A DNA stretch of 64,000 nucleotides, from contig NZ_JBHSMA010000006.1 of the NCBI RefSeq assembly GCF_042655385.1, positions 62,001 to 126,000 on the forward strand, in the 5' to 3' direction. The notes beneath the pieces are model-generated. The model was not told the DNA's origin, searched no databases, and saw only the letters and a list, made by a program, of their open reading frames with translations. Source of the DNA: Larkinella bovis. Lineage in GTDB: Bacteria; Bacteroidota; Bacteroidia; Cytophagales; Spirosomataceae. Position 1 is the first letter of the stretch. Every line of letters starts with the position of its first letter. This document shows, piece after piece, positions 16,614 through 23,926 of the stretch. The translations under genes and the position numbers were made by a program.

Positions 16614-17879
16614 TTAAAAGGGATTTTGGTCGTCGTGGAGATCCCTGACGGCTCCGAAACCGGCGCCATCCCGGAAAACCGGGTCCTTGCCAAGATCGGC
16701 CGCCCGCATCAGCTTGTCACTGCCAAACCGTTCTTTTACGTCATACAGGGTTTTTCGTAGGGCGTTTTTGCGGACAGGGTCCTCAAATAAAGGAATGGCA
16801 ACAGCCTGGGCGGGTATAAACCGGAAAACCCTGACGCTAAGGCTGCGAATCGATCGGTTCAGAACCGGTTCGCCCGGATGGGTGCGCTGAAACTGCTCGA
16901 AACGCTGCCGGATGAGGTGATAAAGCGCCCGGCTGTCCTGCTTCGGTTCCGGCAGTTTGATCTCGTCGCCGTAGTGCCGGCCATCGCGGTATCGGCAGGC
17001 AAACACAACGACCTGGCAGAAAACCGCCTGTCTTACCATCCGGCGCTCGAGCGTCAGGCAAAGCGATTGCAGCTGTTCGTCTAGCCGTTCGGCAGATTCG
17101 CGCTGGTTGGCGGCCATTGTCCGCGTGGCTTGCAGGCTTTGATAAACGCCCGTGTCCAGCGCCATTTCATCGCCAAAATTGAGCCGCAGGTGCCAGTGCC
17201 AGCCGATGATGCTTTTGCAAACCGCCCGCAGCCGTTCCGGCGATGCATACCGCAGCTCCAGGGGCGTCAGGATACCCTGCTCTTCCAGCCGTCGGGCCAT
17301 GCGGTGGCCCATACCGGGCAAGTCGGTCAATGTTAACCTTTTTAACACATCGTCGATGGTCTCGGGCGTGATCACAACCAGACCGTCGGGCGTATACAAA
17401 TCCGCGCCCAGTTTGGCCAGTAAAGCGTTGGGGGCAATGCCGATGCTGCACCGCAACCAGTCGCCGACTTTCGTCCGAATATCGCTCTTGATCTGCCGGG
17501 CCACTTCCTTGCCATCGCCTGGTTGGCACCGGGTCAGATCGACCACGGCTTCATCGATGCTTTTCGGTACCACATCGGGCGTAAACTGGCGCAGGACCGT
17601 GATGATTGCCACGTGAAATTCGCGGTACCGTTCGACGTTGGTTTCCACCGGAATCAGTTCCGGACAAAGCCGGAGGGCTTCATCGAGTCGCATGCCAGCC
17701 CGAATGCCCCGGTTTTGGGCTTCGATGGAGGGCGCGATCACACTGCTGTTTTTACCGGTATGAATACAAACCGCCACCGGGCGATCGCGCAGCGTATGGT
17801 TTACCTGTTGCTCGCAACTGGCATAAAAACTATTCATAGCGACGAATAAAACCGCCGGTTCCGCTGAATCTCCCCACAT
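16614..17879 (-). CDS. Y-family DNA polymerase (UmuC-like), first catalytic Asp replaced by Ala
   Basis: This 421-residue protein belongs to the UmuC/ImpB/MucB/SamB type of translesion polymerases. The opening LFVAMNSFYASCEQQ matches the family's palm start, but the usual metal-binding Asp (F-V-D-M-N) is Ala14, encoded by GCT. The second acidic pair in PKSIDEAVVDL (Asp109, Glu110) is intact. DLPGMGHRMARRLEEQGI is the helix-hairpin-helix region, and the little-finger domain follows to about residue 350. The C-terminal ending (DPVFRDGAGFGAVRDLH) is usual for the Bacteroidota branch. Loss of Asp14 should abolish or greatly weaken polymerisation. The gene lies back to back with an S24 regulator, the layout of an SOS-like umuDC unit. 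Confidence 0.88.
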   Translation of the reverse strand: MWGDSAEPAVLFVAMNSFYASCEQQVNHTLRDRPVAVCIHTGKNSSVIAPSIEAQNRGIRAGMRLDEALRLCPELIPVETNVERYREFHVAIITVLRQFTPDVVPKSIDEAVVDLTRCQPGDGKEVARQIKSDIRTKVGDWLRCSIGIAPNALLAKLGADLYTPDGLVVITPETIDDVLKRLTLTDLPGMGHRMARRLEEQGILTPLELRYASPERLRAVCKSIIGWHWHLRLNFGDEMALDTGVYQSLQATRTMAANQRESAERLDEQLQSLCLTLERRMVRQAVFCQVVVFACRYRDGRHYGDEIKLPEPKQDSRALYHLIRQRFEQFQRTHPGEPVLNRSIRSLSVRVFRFIPAQAVAIPLFEDPVRKNALRKTLYDVKERFGSDKLMRAADLGKDPVFRDGAGFGAVRDLHDDQNPF

Positions 17880-18002
17880 TCTCTTCGTATTTTCAGGTTG
17901 TGTATAATATTATTCTGGCAGGTTTCGTCGGATTTGTTATTTTATTTAGTAAATTTGATCACAATATATAATAGTTGTATTATACAAGTCAATAACTATA
18001 TC
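17880..18002. promoter_or_regulatory. Divergent promoter/operator region of polymerase-repressor pair
   Basis: This 123-base AT-rich stretch separates the polymerase and S24 regulator genes. The 9-mer TGTATAATA occurs on the plus strand at 17901-17909 and on the minus strand at 17986-17978. The latter lies in a 13-base imperfect palindrome at 17975-17987 with TTGTA/TACAA arms. Two such sites about 77 bases apart, one near each gene, look like operators for the adjacent repressor. This is inference from the repeats and the layout. Confidence 0.5.
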
Positions 18003-18719
18003 ATGCTGAACGAACTGGGGAAATCGTTTGAGGAGGGTTTGGAGCCGATTCAGGAGCGGCTGCGGCAGGTGTTCGATGCGCTGGAAATCAGCATTTACCA
18101 GGCCGCGAAAGACCTGGGCGAGAATTCGTCCAAGTTTTACAACATTCTGAATGGACGTGCCAAACCATCGTATGATACCATCATGCGATTATTGGAACAG
18201 TATCCGCAGGTCCGGGCGGATTTCCTGCTGCGGGGTCAGAAACCCGTACTGGATGAGCCGGAACAGAATGGCAAAATTATCGAACTGGAAGTCCGGTATA
18301 CCGATCTTCCGTTCGTCCCGACGCGCTTCTACGCCAGTTTTATCGAGACGTACATTGAGGGAATCAGCATGGCGCAGATGGAGACCTACCGCGTACCGAC
18401 CAATCTGATTGGCAATCATAAGGACCCCGTCGTGATTGAGGTTTCCGGTAACAGTATGAGTCCGCAACTGGCCAACGGCGCGAAAGTGCTGGCCATTCTG
18501 GTGGACCCGACCAACTGGGAGTATCAGTCGGGCGGTATTTTCGCCGTGATTTACCGTGATTTCTTTGTGGTAAAACGGATCAAAGACAACGAACTGCTCA
18601 CCAAGCAACGGCTGACTCTCCATTCCGACAACCCGAACGGTGGCAGCGTGACGGTTCCGCTGAAAGACATTCGCGGCATCTGGAAAATTGTGCGCGTGAT
18701 CGATTCGCCGGTGGAATAA
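18003..18719 (+). CDS. HTH / S24 (LexA-CI-UmuD-like) transcriptional regulator
   Basis: This is a 238-residue regulator. Residues about 15-70 form a helix-turn-helix (LEISIYQAAKDLGENSSKFY, then ILNGRAKPSYDTIMRLLEQ), as in CI-type repressors. Residues about 140-225 are an S24 peptidase-like domain: SGNSMSP holds the catalytic serine (Ser151) and FFVVKRIKD the lysine (Lys191). No Ala-Gly or Cys-Gly pair lies in the linker (residues 61-146), so classical RecA-stimulated self-cleavage is uncertain. I chose the ATG at 18003, which places the HTH near the N-terminus; the frame runs on upstream to 17898 through AT-rich promoter DNA. It likely represses itself and the divergent polymerase gene. Confidence 0.88.
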   Translation: MLNELGKSFEEGLEPIQERLRQVFDALEISIYQAAKDLGENSSKFYNILNGRAKPSYDTIMRLLEQYPQVRADFLLRGQKPVLDEPEQNGKIIELEVRYTDLPFVPTRFYASFIETYIEGISMAQMETYRVPTNLIGNHKDPVVIEVSGNSMSPQLANGAKVLAILVDPTNWEYQSGGIFAVIYRDFFVVKRIKDNELLTKQRLTLHSDNPNGGSVTVPLKDIRGIWKIVRVIDSPVE

Positions 18720-18762
18720 GGGGTGGCCAGCCGGAAAACCGGTCACGGATTATCACCTGTAA

Positions 18763-18818
18763 AAGCGAGATGAGTTGGCTGACGCAGTCTATTTCTGCCC
18801 AGCCAATTCATCTCGCTT
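18763..18818. terminator. Hairpin between convergent S24 regulator and GLPGLI genes
   Basis: AAGCGAGATGAGTTGGCTG at 18763-18781 pairs with CAGCCAATTCATCTCGCTT at 18800-18818; the only imperfect position can form a G-U pair in one direction. The 18-base loop and AT-rich flanks fit a bidirectional terminator for the two converging genes. Confidence 0.7.
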
Positions 18819-18836
18819 AATTCATAACTCCGCCTT

Positions 18837-19589
18837 TTAATACCGGATCGACCAGTAGGGGTTCTCCTGGGCTTTCATACTGGTCTGAATATGGTCTTTG
18901 ATGATCTTGTCGTAGTCGGCGGTTTTGATCTTCTTGCCTTTTATTTTTTTGTTGGCGGTTAACTCTTTCGACACGTCCTTCATTTCGATTTTAACGGCCG
19001 TTACGACGGCATCACCGTCGTTCAGATCCAGTTCCAGAATTAAACCGGGTAGGCCGAAATACTGCTCGGGACCCGCCGAAACCGGAATGTCCTGCGCAAA
19101 CCAGGCCACCACTTTTTGTTGCTTGATGGGGTCTTCGGTTTCGGCCTTCATGCAAATGTGACCGGCAATGTCTTTCAACTGGTTCAGAATCTTCCACTTC
19201 GGCGTTTGCAGCGAGTCGTCGATCAGGTACGTCCGCCCCAACATTTCGATGACATCCGATTTGGTTTCCTGTTTAAAATCCCGGCGGATGATGTAATCGC
19301 TGTTTCGGTACGACCACTGCCCGTTGTCGCTCCGCCAGTATTCCTCTGCGTTGGTATAAAGGCTCTGGTCTTCATTAAAATACAGCACCATTTGCGTCGG
19401 CTTACTGCTGTAGTTCTTGTTGGTGGCCTTCATCCGTTCCTTCTGATCCAGACTCAGAAACGTCATTCGGGACATAATTTTTACATAATCCTGCGTACGA
19501 TCGTACGTAACCATCCCTTCCATTTTTTGCGCTACAGCCTGAATGCCAATCGTTGCGAAAAGAAGGAGTAAGAGCTTTTTCATCATCAT
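18837..19589 (-). CDS. GLPGLI family protein
   Basis: This is a 250-residue secreted protein with a signal peptide (KKLLLLLFATIGIQAVA). The family's name motif is present near residue 185: YFGLPGLILELDLNDGD. GLPGLI proteins are restricted to Bacteroidota and have no proven function. They are commonly encoded with an outer-membrane beta-barrel protein, as here: the upstream 942-residue gene ends 9 bases before this start. Three consecutive ATG codons (19589, 19586, 19583) offer alternative starts with the same signal peptide. The pair probably forms one outer-membrane system, perhaps for metal or peptide handling, which is a guess. Confidence 0.9.
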   Translation of the reverse strand: MMMKKLLLLLFATIGIQAVAQKMEGMVTYDRTQDYVKIMSRMTFLSLDQKERMKATNKNYSSKPTQMVLYFNEDQSLYTNAEEYWRSDNGQWSYRNSDYIIRRDFKQETKSDVIEMLGRTYLIDDSLQTPKWKILNQLKDIAGHICMKAETEDPIKQQKVVAWFAQDIPVSAGPEQYFGLPGLILELDLNDGDAVVTAVKIEMKDVSKELTANKKIKGKKIKTADYDKIIKDHIQTSMKAQENPYWSIRY

Positions 19590-19598
19590 TGTTAGGGA

Positions 19599-22427
19599 TC
19601 AATAAATGTAGTTATTCTGCCGCATTTGCGATTTCAGGCCGCGGAGGTTATACGAAAAGGAGAGCATAAAATACCGCGCCAGGGTCTGAACCCGTTCGGT
19701 TTGTACGTAGTTTTGATAAGCCTGTTGCGTAATGCCCCGGTTTTTGTTGAACACGTCGTAGGCCGTCAGCCGCACCTCCGCTTTGTTGTCTTTCAGGAAG
19801 AGTTTGTAAATGGCCAGGTTCAGAATTGGCAACTCCTGCCGGAAGTCAAACTTCGGATTCTTGTAAATCATATAGCTCATCCGCCCGTTAAAGAAAATAC
19901 CCTTTGGCAACTGGACGTTCAGGTTACCGCCGTAGTTGTAATTGTAAATCTTCAGATTTTGCGCTGTATTAACCGAATACTTTGTATCAGTGATTCCAAA
20001 GTTAAAGGTCGGGTAGAACGTAAACTTCTCACTGGGCGTCAAATCCAGGCTAACCCAGGCGTTGTAGTTGTTGCTGTTGGTCTGGTTCCGAACCCCATTG
20101 ATGTAGGCCGGGAATTTATTGAGATTCGTGTAAAAATTCGTGTTCAAAACCGCCTTCGTCTTTTTCAGCGGAAAACTGAAATAAATACTCCCGCCCTTGC
20201 TGGTTCCGCCACTGATGTTTTCCGGACGGGTTGTGGTAATTAGTAACGAGTCAATCGTCTGATTATAAACAATCTGGTTGATGTTATAACCGTAGTTTAC
20301 ATTGATAAACACGTTGACGAAACTACCCGGATCAAAGACCCCGAAACCGGCGCTGGCCCGGTGGGTGAGGGCCGGTAACAGATTAGGGTTTCCTTCCCGA
20401 ATAAACCGGGGGTTGCTGTTATCGACGACCGGCTGCAAATCGCTGGTCTGGGGTTGATTGACGTTGACGTTATAACCGGCATTGAACCGCTTATTCTTCT
20501 TGTTGTAATTCAGGCTGACGTTAGGAACGACAGAGAAGAAACTCCGGTCGACACTGGTCACGCTGGAAGACGTTTGATCCGATGAAAATTGCCCGGTCTG
20601 GCGAAACCACAAAGCGGCCAGACCTCCCGACACGTTGAAGCCCTTATCGGAATACCGGATTAACGAACCAACCCGGTTGTAGGTAAAATCATTGGTGTAA
20701 TACCGGCTGAGGGTGTTGTTCCGAACCGATCCTTGATCACCCACGTCGAACACATCGCGATCGACTTTGTCGTTCCGGAAGCTGATGTTGTAGAAGGTTT
20801 CCCAAAAAGTGGTTTTCGACAGCGGTTCGATGTAATCCAGGCTGGACTTGATTTCGGTCCGTAAACTGTTGGTGACGTTATCCTGATTGATGCGAATCAC
20901 CAGCGGATTACCGGTGGCGGTGGTGTCGTTAAAATACGTGTTGGTCGAGCGCTGCTGGGCCGAACCGTCCGTATCGTTCAGGTTATAGGCCAGGCTGGCG
21001 GCAAAATTGCGTCCTTTTTTCCGGAACGAATGCCGGAAAATGGCCGTCGTAGCTAGTTGCAACCCGTTGAACTGGTTGCGGTTATCGAATAGCGTCTGGC
21101 TGGTCCGGGTTTGCAGATTAGCGCCCTGAAAGAAATTCTGATCGCTGAACAGGGTGGTGTTCCCGTTGTTGGCGCGTAAGTTACCAATAAGAACCAGCGT
21201 ATTCAGGGAGTCGAGTTTTTGCTCAAACCGGGCGCTGCCCCGGTGGTTACGGGTCAGGCTGCCCTGGCTTTTGTGATCCGTGTTCAAAAAGGAGCTGTTG
21301 GGCAGAAAGGTTTCTTTATCCAGATCGGAGTTCAGTGTCAAACCGCTCTGGTTGTAGAAATAGTTGGAACTGAGCTTGGTCTTCTTCGTATCGTAATTAT
21401 AGTTGGCACCACCGGCGTAGTTACGAGAAAAACCGCGGTTGTTGCTGCTCCCGCCCGTGATCGGAACGCCCATGCCATCGTCACCGCCGAAGAAGTATAC
21501 CCCCCCGCTGTAGAATCCGAAATCACCCTGATCTTCCCAGTTGAACGACTGGCTCCCCCGGAAATCCTGGTAATCGTCGAACGACAGACCGGTCTGGTTG
21601 ATGTTGTTGCCGAACCCCAGCACCGACATCTGTTCTTTGGTATTAAACCGGTTGTAATTGCCCCGCAACTGAAACCGGTCTTTGGTGCCGGCGCCCGCCG
21701 TCACTTTCCCAAAACCGCCTTTGCGATGGCTTTCTTTCAACTCCAGATTGACGGCTTTCTCCCGTTTGCCGTCGTCGATGCCTGTGGTTTTGGCCGCTTC
21801 GGTTTTATCGTTAAATACCTGCACCTTCGAAATGGCGTCGGCGGGCAGGTTTTTGGTCGCCAGTTTCGGATCCGAACCGAAGAAGGTCTTGCCATCCACG
21901 GTCACTTTCTTGACATCCTCGCCCTGTGCTTTGATGTTTCCGTCCTGATCGACCTGCATCCCCGGCAGTTTCCGCAGCAGTTCCTCCACCGTCGAGCCGG
22001 GCGGCACCTTGAACGAACTGGCGTTATACTCCACCGTGTCGCCCCGGATGGTGAGTGGCGCCCGGGCGGTTTTGATGACCACCTCCAGCAATTCTTTCTG
22101 AATGGGTTTTATCGGCAACACGCCCAGATCGGTCAATTCACCGTCGCCGGGTGTCACATCCTTTTGCAGCGGCAGAAAACCGACGTACGATACCTTCAGG
22201 ATATACGGAGCGCGTCGCACGTTGCGGAATTCAAAACCGCCTTTGTCGTTTGTGCGTCCGAAATTGACCAGCGCCGAATCTTTGGGCGTCAGCAACATGA
22301 CGGTAGCGCCCGGCATCGGGGTCTGGGTGGTATCCGTAATCGAACCGCGAATGGTGATGCGACCGGGTTGTTGGGCAAAAACCGTACAGCACGCCAGCAG
22401 CAAGAACAGCAGGAGAGATTTTTTCAT
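19599..22427 (-). CDS. TonB-receptor-like outer membrane beta-barrel protein, GLPGLI partner
   Basis: This is a 942-residue outer-membrane protein. A signal peptide (KKSLLLFLLLACCTVFAQ) is followed by a carboxypeptidase-regulatory-like beta-sandwich (about 25-105: ITIRGSITDTTQTPMPGATV). A plug-like segment (about 120-220: STVEELLRKLPGMQVDQDGN, KKVTVDGKTFFG) comes next, and then a large barrel of the OMP_b-brl_3 type to the C-terminus. I chose the ATG at 22427, which starts the signal peptide cleanly. The plug contains the 'VDGKTFFGSDPKLATKNLPA' block typical of receptors that pair with GLPGLI proteins. Substrate is unknown. The upstream 230 bases carry repeated operator-like motifs. Confidence 0.9.
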   Translation of the reverse strand: MKKSLLLFLLLACCTVFAQQPGRITIRGSITDTTQTPMPGATVMLLTPKDSALVNFGRTNDKGGFEFRNVRRAPYILKVSYVGFLPLQKDVTPGDGELTDLGVLPIKPIQKELLEVVIKTARAPLTIRGDTVEYNASSFKVPPGSTVEELLRKLPGMQVDQDGNIKAQGEDVKKVTVDGKTFFGSDPKLATKNLPADAISKVQVFNDKTEAAKTTGIDDGKREKAVNLELKESHRKGGFGKVTAGAGTKDRFQLRGNYNRFNTKEQMSVLGFGNNINQTGLSFDDYQDFRGSQSFNWEDQGDFGFYSGGVYFFGGDDGMGVPITGGSSNNRGFSRNYAGGANYNYDTKKTKLSSNYFYNQSGLTLNSDLDKETFLPNSSFLNTDHKSQGSLTRNHRGSARFEQKLDSLNTLVLIGNLRANNGNTTLFSDQNFFQGANLQTRTSQTLFDNRNQFNGLQLATTAIFRHSFRKKGRNFAASLAYNLNDTDGSAQQRSTNTYFNDTTATGNPLVIRINQDNVTNSLRTEIKSSLDYIEPLSKTTFWETFYNISFRNDKVDRDVFDVGDQGSVRNNTLSRYYTNDFTYNRVGSLIRYSDKGFNVSGGLAALWFRQTGQFSSDQTSSSVTSVDRSFFSVVPNVSLNYNKKNKRFNAGYNVNVNQPQTSDLQPVVDNSNPRFIREGNPNLLPALTHRASAGFGVFDPGSFVNVFINVNYGYNINQIVYNQTIDSLLITTTRPENISGGTSKGGSIYFSFPLKKTKAVLNTNFYTNLNKFPAYINGVRNQTNSNNYNAWVSLDLTPSEKFTFYPTFNFGITDTKYSVNTAQNLKIYNYNYGGNLNVQLPKGIFFNGRMSYMIYKNPKFDFRQELPILNLAIYKLFLKDNKAEVRLTAYDVFNKNRGITQQAYQNYVQTERVQTLARYFMLSFSYNLRGLKSQMRQNNYIY

Positions 22428-22448
22428 GGAGTAAGGAACAATTGACAA

Positions 22449-22679
22449 TGACGAGTAAGGCTCAGCAAGTTGGAAAGAATTAACATCCGTTGCTGAAAGT
22501 TAACATTTTTTAATAGTTTAAACTATATAAATAGTTAAAAAATTATTTTTATAGTTACGCTGATGGATTAATACATGATAAACCCTTCTTGGAAATGCAG
22601 GAAAGACAATGGGAATCAAAAAGATGTTGCACCGATCATGGGCAAAACGGCGAAAATATACTTAGTGATATACCGTTCG
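22449..22679. promoter_or_regulatory. AT-rich region with repeated operator-like motifs
   Basis: Upstream of the outer-membrane/GLPGLI operon, TTAACAT occurs twice (22480-22486 and 22500-22506, 20 bases apart). ATAGTT occurs three times (22513, 22531 and 22551; spacings 18 and 20), the first copy inside the perfect 14-base palindrome ATAGTTTAAACTAT (22513-22526). The spacing is close to two helical turns, as expected for several protein dimers bound on one face of the DNA. The rest of the gap, towards the deacetylase gene, shows nothing clear. Confidence 0.5.
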
Positions 22680-23492
22680 TCATAATAATTGATCGACCCG
22701 CACCAGCCGGTATTTTTTCTGCTGCAAATGCGTCAGCAAGTCGTCCAGGTGGTCGTACAATTTATCGGTTCGGGCGGGGTGCGTACCGATGTGCAGGAGC
22801 AAGATAAAACCGTTCAAACCGGCGGATTTGCGTTGTTCATACGCGTAGATGGATTGCAGAATGACCCGGCTGCTGCAGTAATTTTTGAGATCGGGGGTGG
22901 TATAATCCGCGTGGCTGAGGGTGCCGGGCGTGAAGTTAATGAGTTGTAAACCGGCCTTTCGGGTCCAGGCGGCAATGGTGTCGTTGTACCATTCGTAAGG
23001 GGGCAGGAAAAACCGGGCGTCGGCGGACTGAATCCCGAACCGTTGCATTGCCCGGTAATTCTGCGTCAGATCATCCTGAAACCGGGTTTGGCTCACCAGC
23101 AAACTATCGCGTTTGGTCCAGTCGCAATACAGCAAATGTTCGTCGGAATGGGCACCCAGGTAATGCCCGTCTTGTTTCAGCGACCGGATGAGGTTCTGGA
23201 AAACCGGGTTGCGGTAAAACCGCCCGGTCAGGAAGAACGAAGCCGGAACCCGGTGGCGTCGCAAGGTCTGCCGGATTTTCTCCCCGCCCCCGGCGTATTC
23301 ATCGCCCGTAAAAACAAGGGCCAGTTGCCGGATCGTCGTATCGCCCCGGATAATAGCCCCCTGATTGAAAAGATTTTTTTGCGGATTTGCGAAACCGCGT
23401 GCAACGCCGGGAATGGGAACTGCATCTTTCAGGCAGTTATCGATTTTCTGGGGAACGAACCAGGTCTGAAGCAACCACCAAACGATCAACAT
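22680..23492 (-). CDS. Polysaccharide deacetylase family protein (variant NodB domain)
   Basis: This is a 270-residue protein with a short N-terminal hydrophobic segment (LIVWWLLQTWFV) that may anchor or export it. The NodB-like domain shows the expected order: LALVFTGDEYAGGG in place of the canonical T-F-D-D-G motif, VPASFFLTGRFYR, GAHSDEHLLYCDW with the two zinc-binding histidines, FFLPPYEWYN, and GFILLLHIGTHPARTDK. The altered first motif (GDE instead of DDG) retains one acidic residue that could serve as metal ligand and matches a subgroup I recall from Bacteroidota. The likely reaction is N- or O-deacetylation of a cell-wall or extracellular glycan. It is divergent from the small gene at 23527. 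Confidence 0.82.
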   Translation of the reverse strand: MLIVWWLLQTWFVPQKIDNCLKDAVPIPGVARGFANPQKNLFNQGAIIRGDTTIRQLALVFTGDEYAGGGEKIRQTLRRHRVPASFFLTGRFYRNPVFQNLIRSLKQDGHYLGAHSDEHLLYCDWTKRDSLLVSQTRFQDDLTQNYRAMQRFGIQSADARFFLPPYEWYNDTIAAWTRKAGLQLINFTPGTLSHADYTTPDLKNYCSSRVILQSIYAYEQRKSAGLNGFILLLHIGTHPARTDKLYDHLDDLLTHLQQKKYRLVRVDQLL

Positions 23493-23526
23493 AGCGGGGC
23501 ACCATTACTTTCCAAAATACCGTATC

Positions 23527-23859
23527 ATGAATTTAGTGAACACTTGGGCTACCCGGACCCCTATGGCCACGCCGTTGACCACTTACACCGTCGAAATGGA
23601 ACAAACCGGTTTGTCCGGTTGGATCAGCTACCGCGAGCCGCTGCTGACCCTGCGGTTTGCCTACGAACGCATGCTGACGTCGATCTATATTTTCGTGCCG
23701 GGCGATGAGCAATGGTCGGCCTATTGCCGGAGTTCCCGAGCCCAAACCGCAGCCCTGCGCCGAAGCGAAATCATCCATCGTATTGCCGCCGAACTCCGCA
23801 ACCAGCAAGCCCCATCGATGGTGCAAATTAACGATTTTGGAATTGAAGTGATGTTTTGA
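23527..23859 (+). CDS. Small hypothetical protein
   Basis: This is a 110-residue protein that I do not recognise. It has no signal peptide or membrane segment and an alternating hydrophobic pattern consistent with a small alpha/beta domain. It begins 34 bases from the divergent deacetylase start and is followed by a convergent GH9 gene. Codon use looks like that of neighbouring genes, which supports it being real; the ATG at 23563 is an alternative start (MATPLTTYTVEMEQ), giving 98 residues. Confidence 0.5.
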   Translation: MNLVNTWATRTPMATPLTTYTVEMEQTGLSGWISYREPLLTLRFAYERMLTSIYIFVPGDEQWSAYCRSSRAQTAALRRSEIIHRIAAELRNQQAPSMVQINDFGIEVMF

Positions 23860-23926
23860 AGTACGCTGCTACTGAAAGAGTGTTGAACAGAAAATGGTGC
23901 GCATTGCTATCATCAGGGAGCCGGTT

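Noticed and set aside
16614..17879. Reading the gene as a type VI secretion protein 'ImpB'
   Set aside because: The similarity is to the ImpB/MucB/SamB group of Y-family polymerases, not to the unrelated type VI secretion sheath protein of the same name; polymerase motifs are visible.
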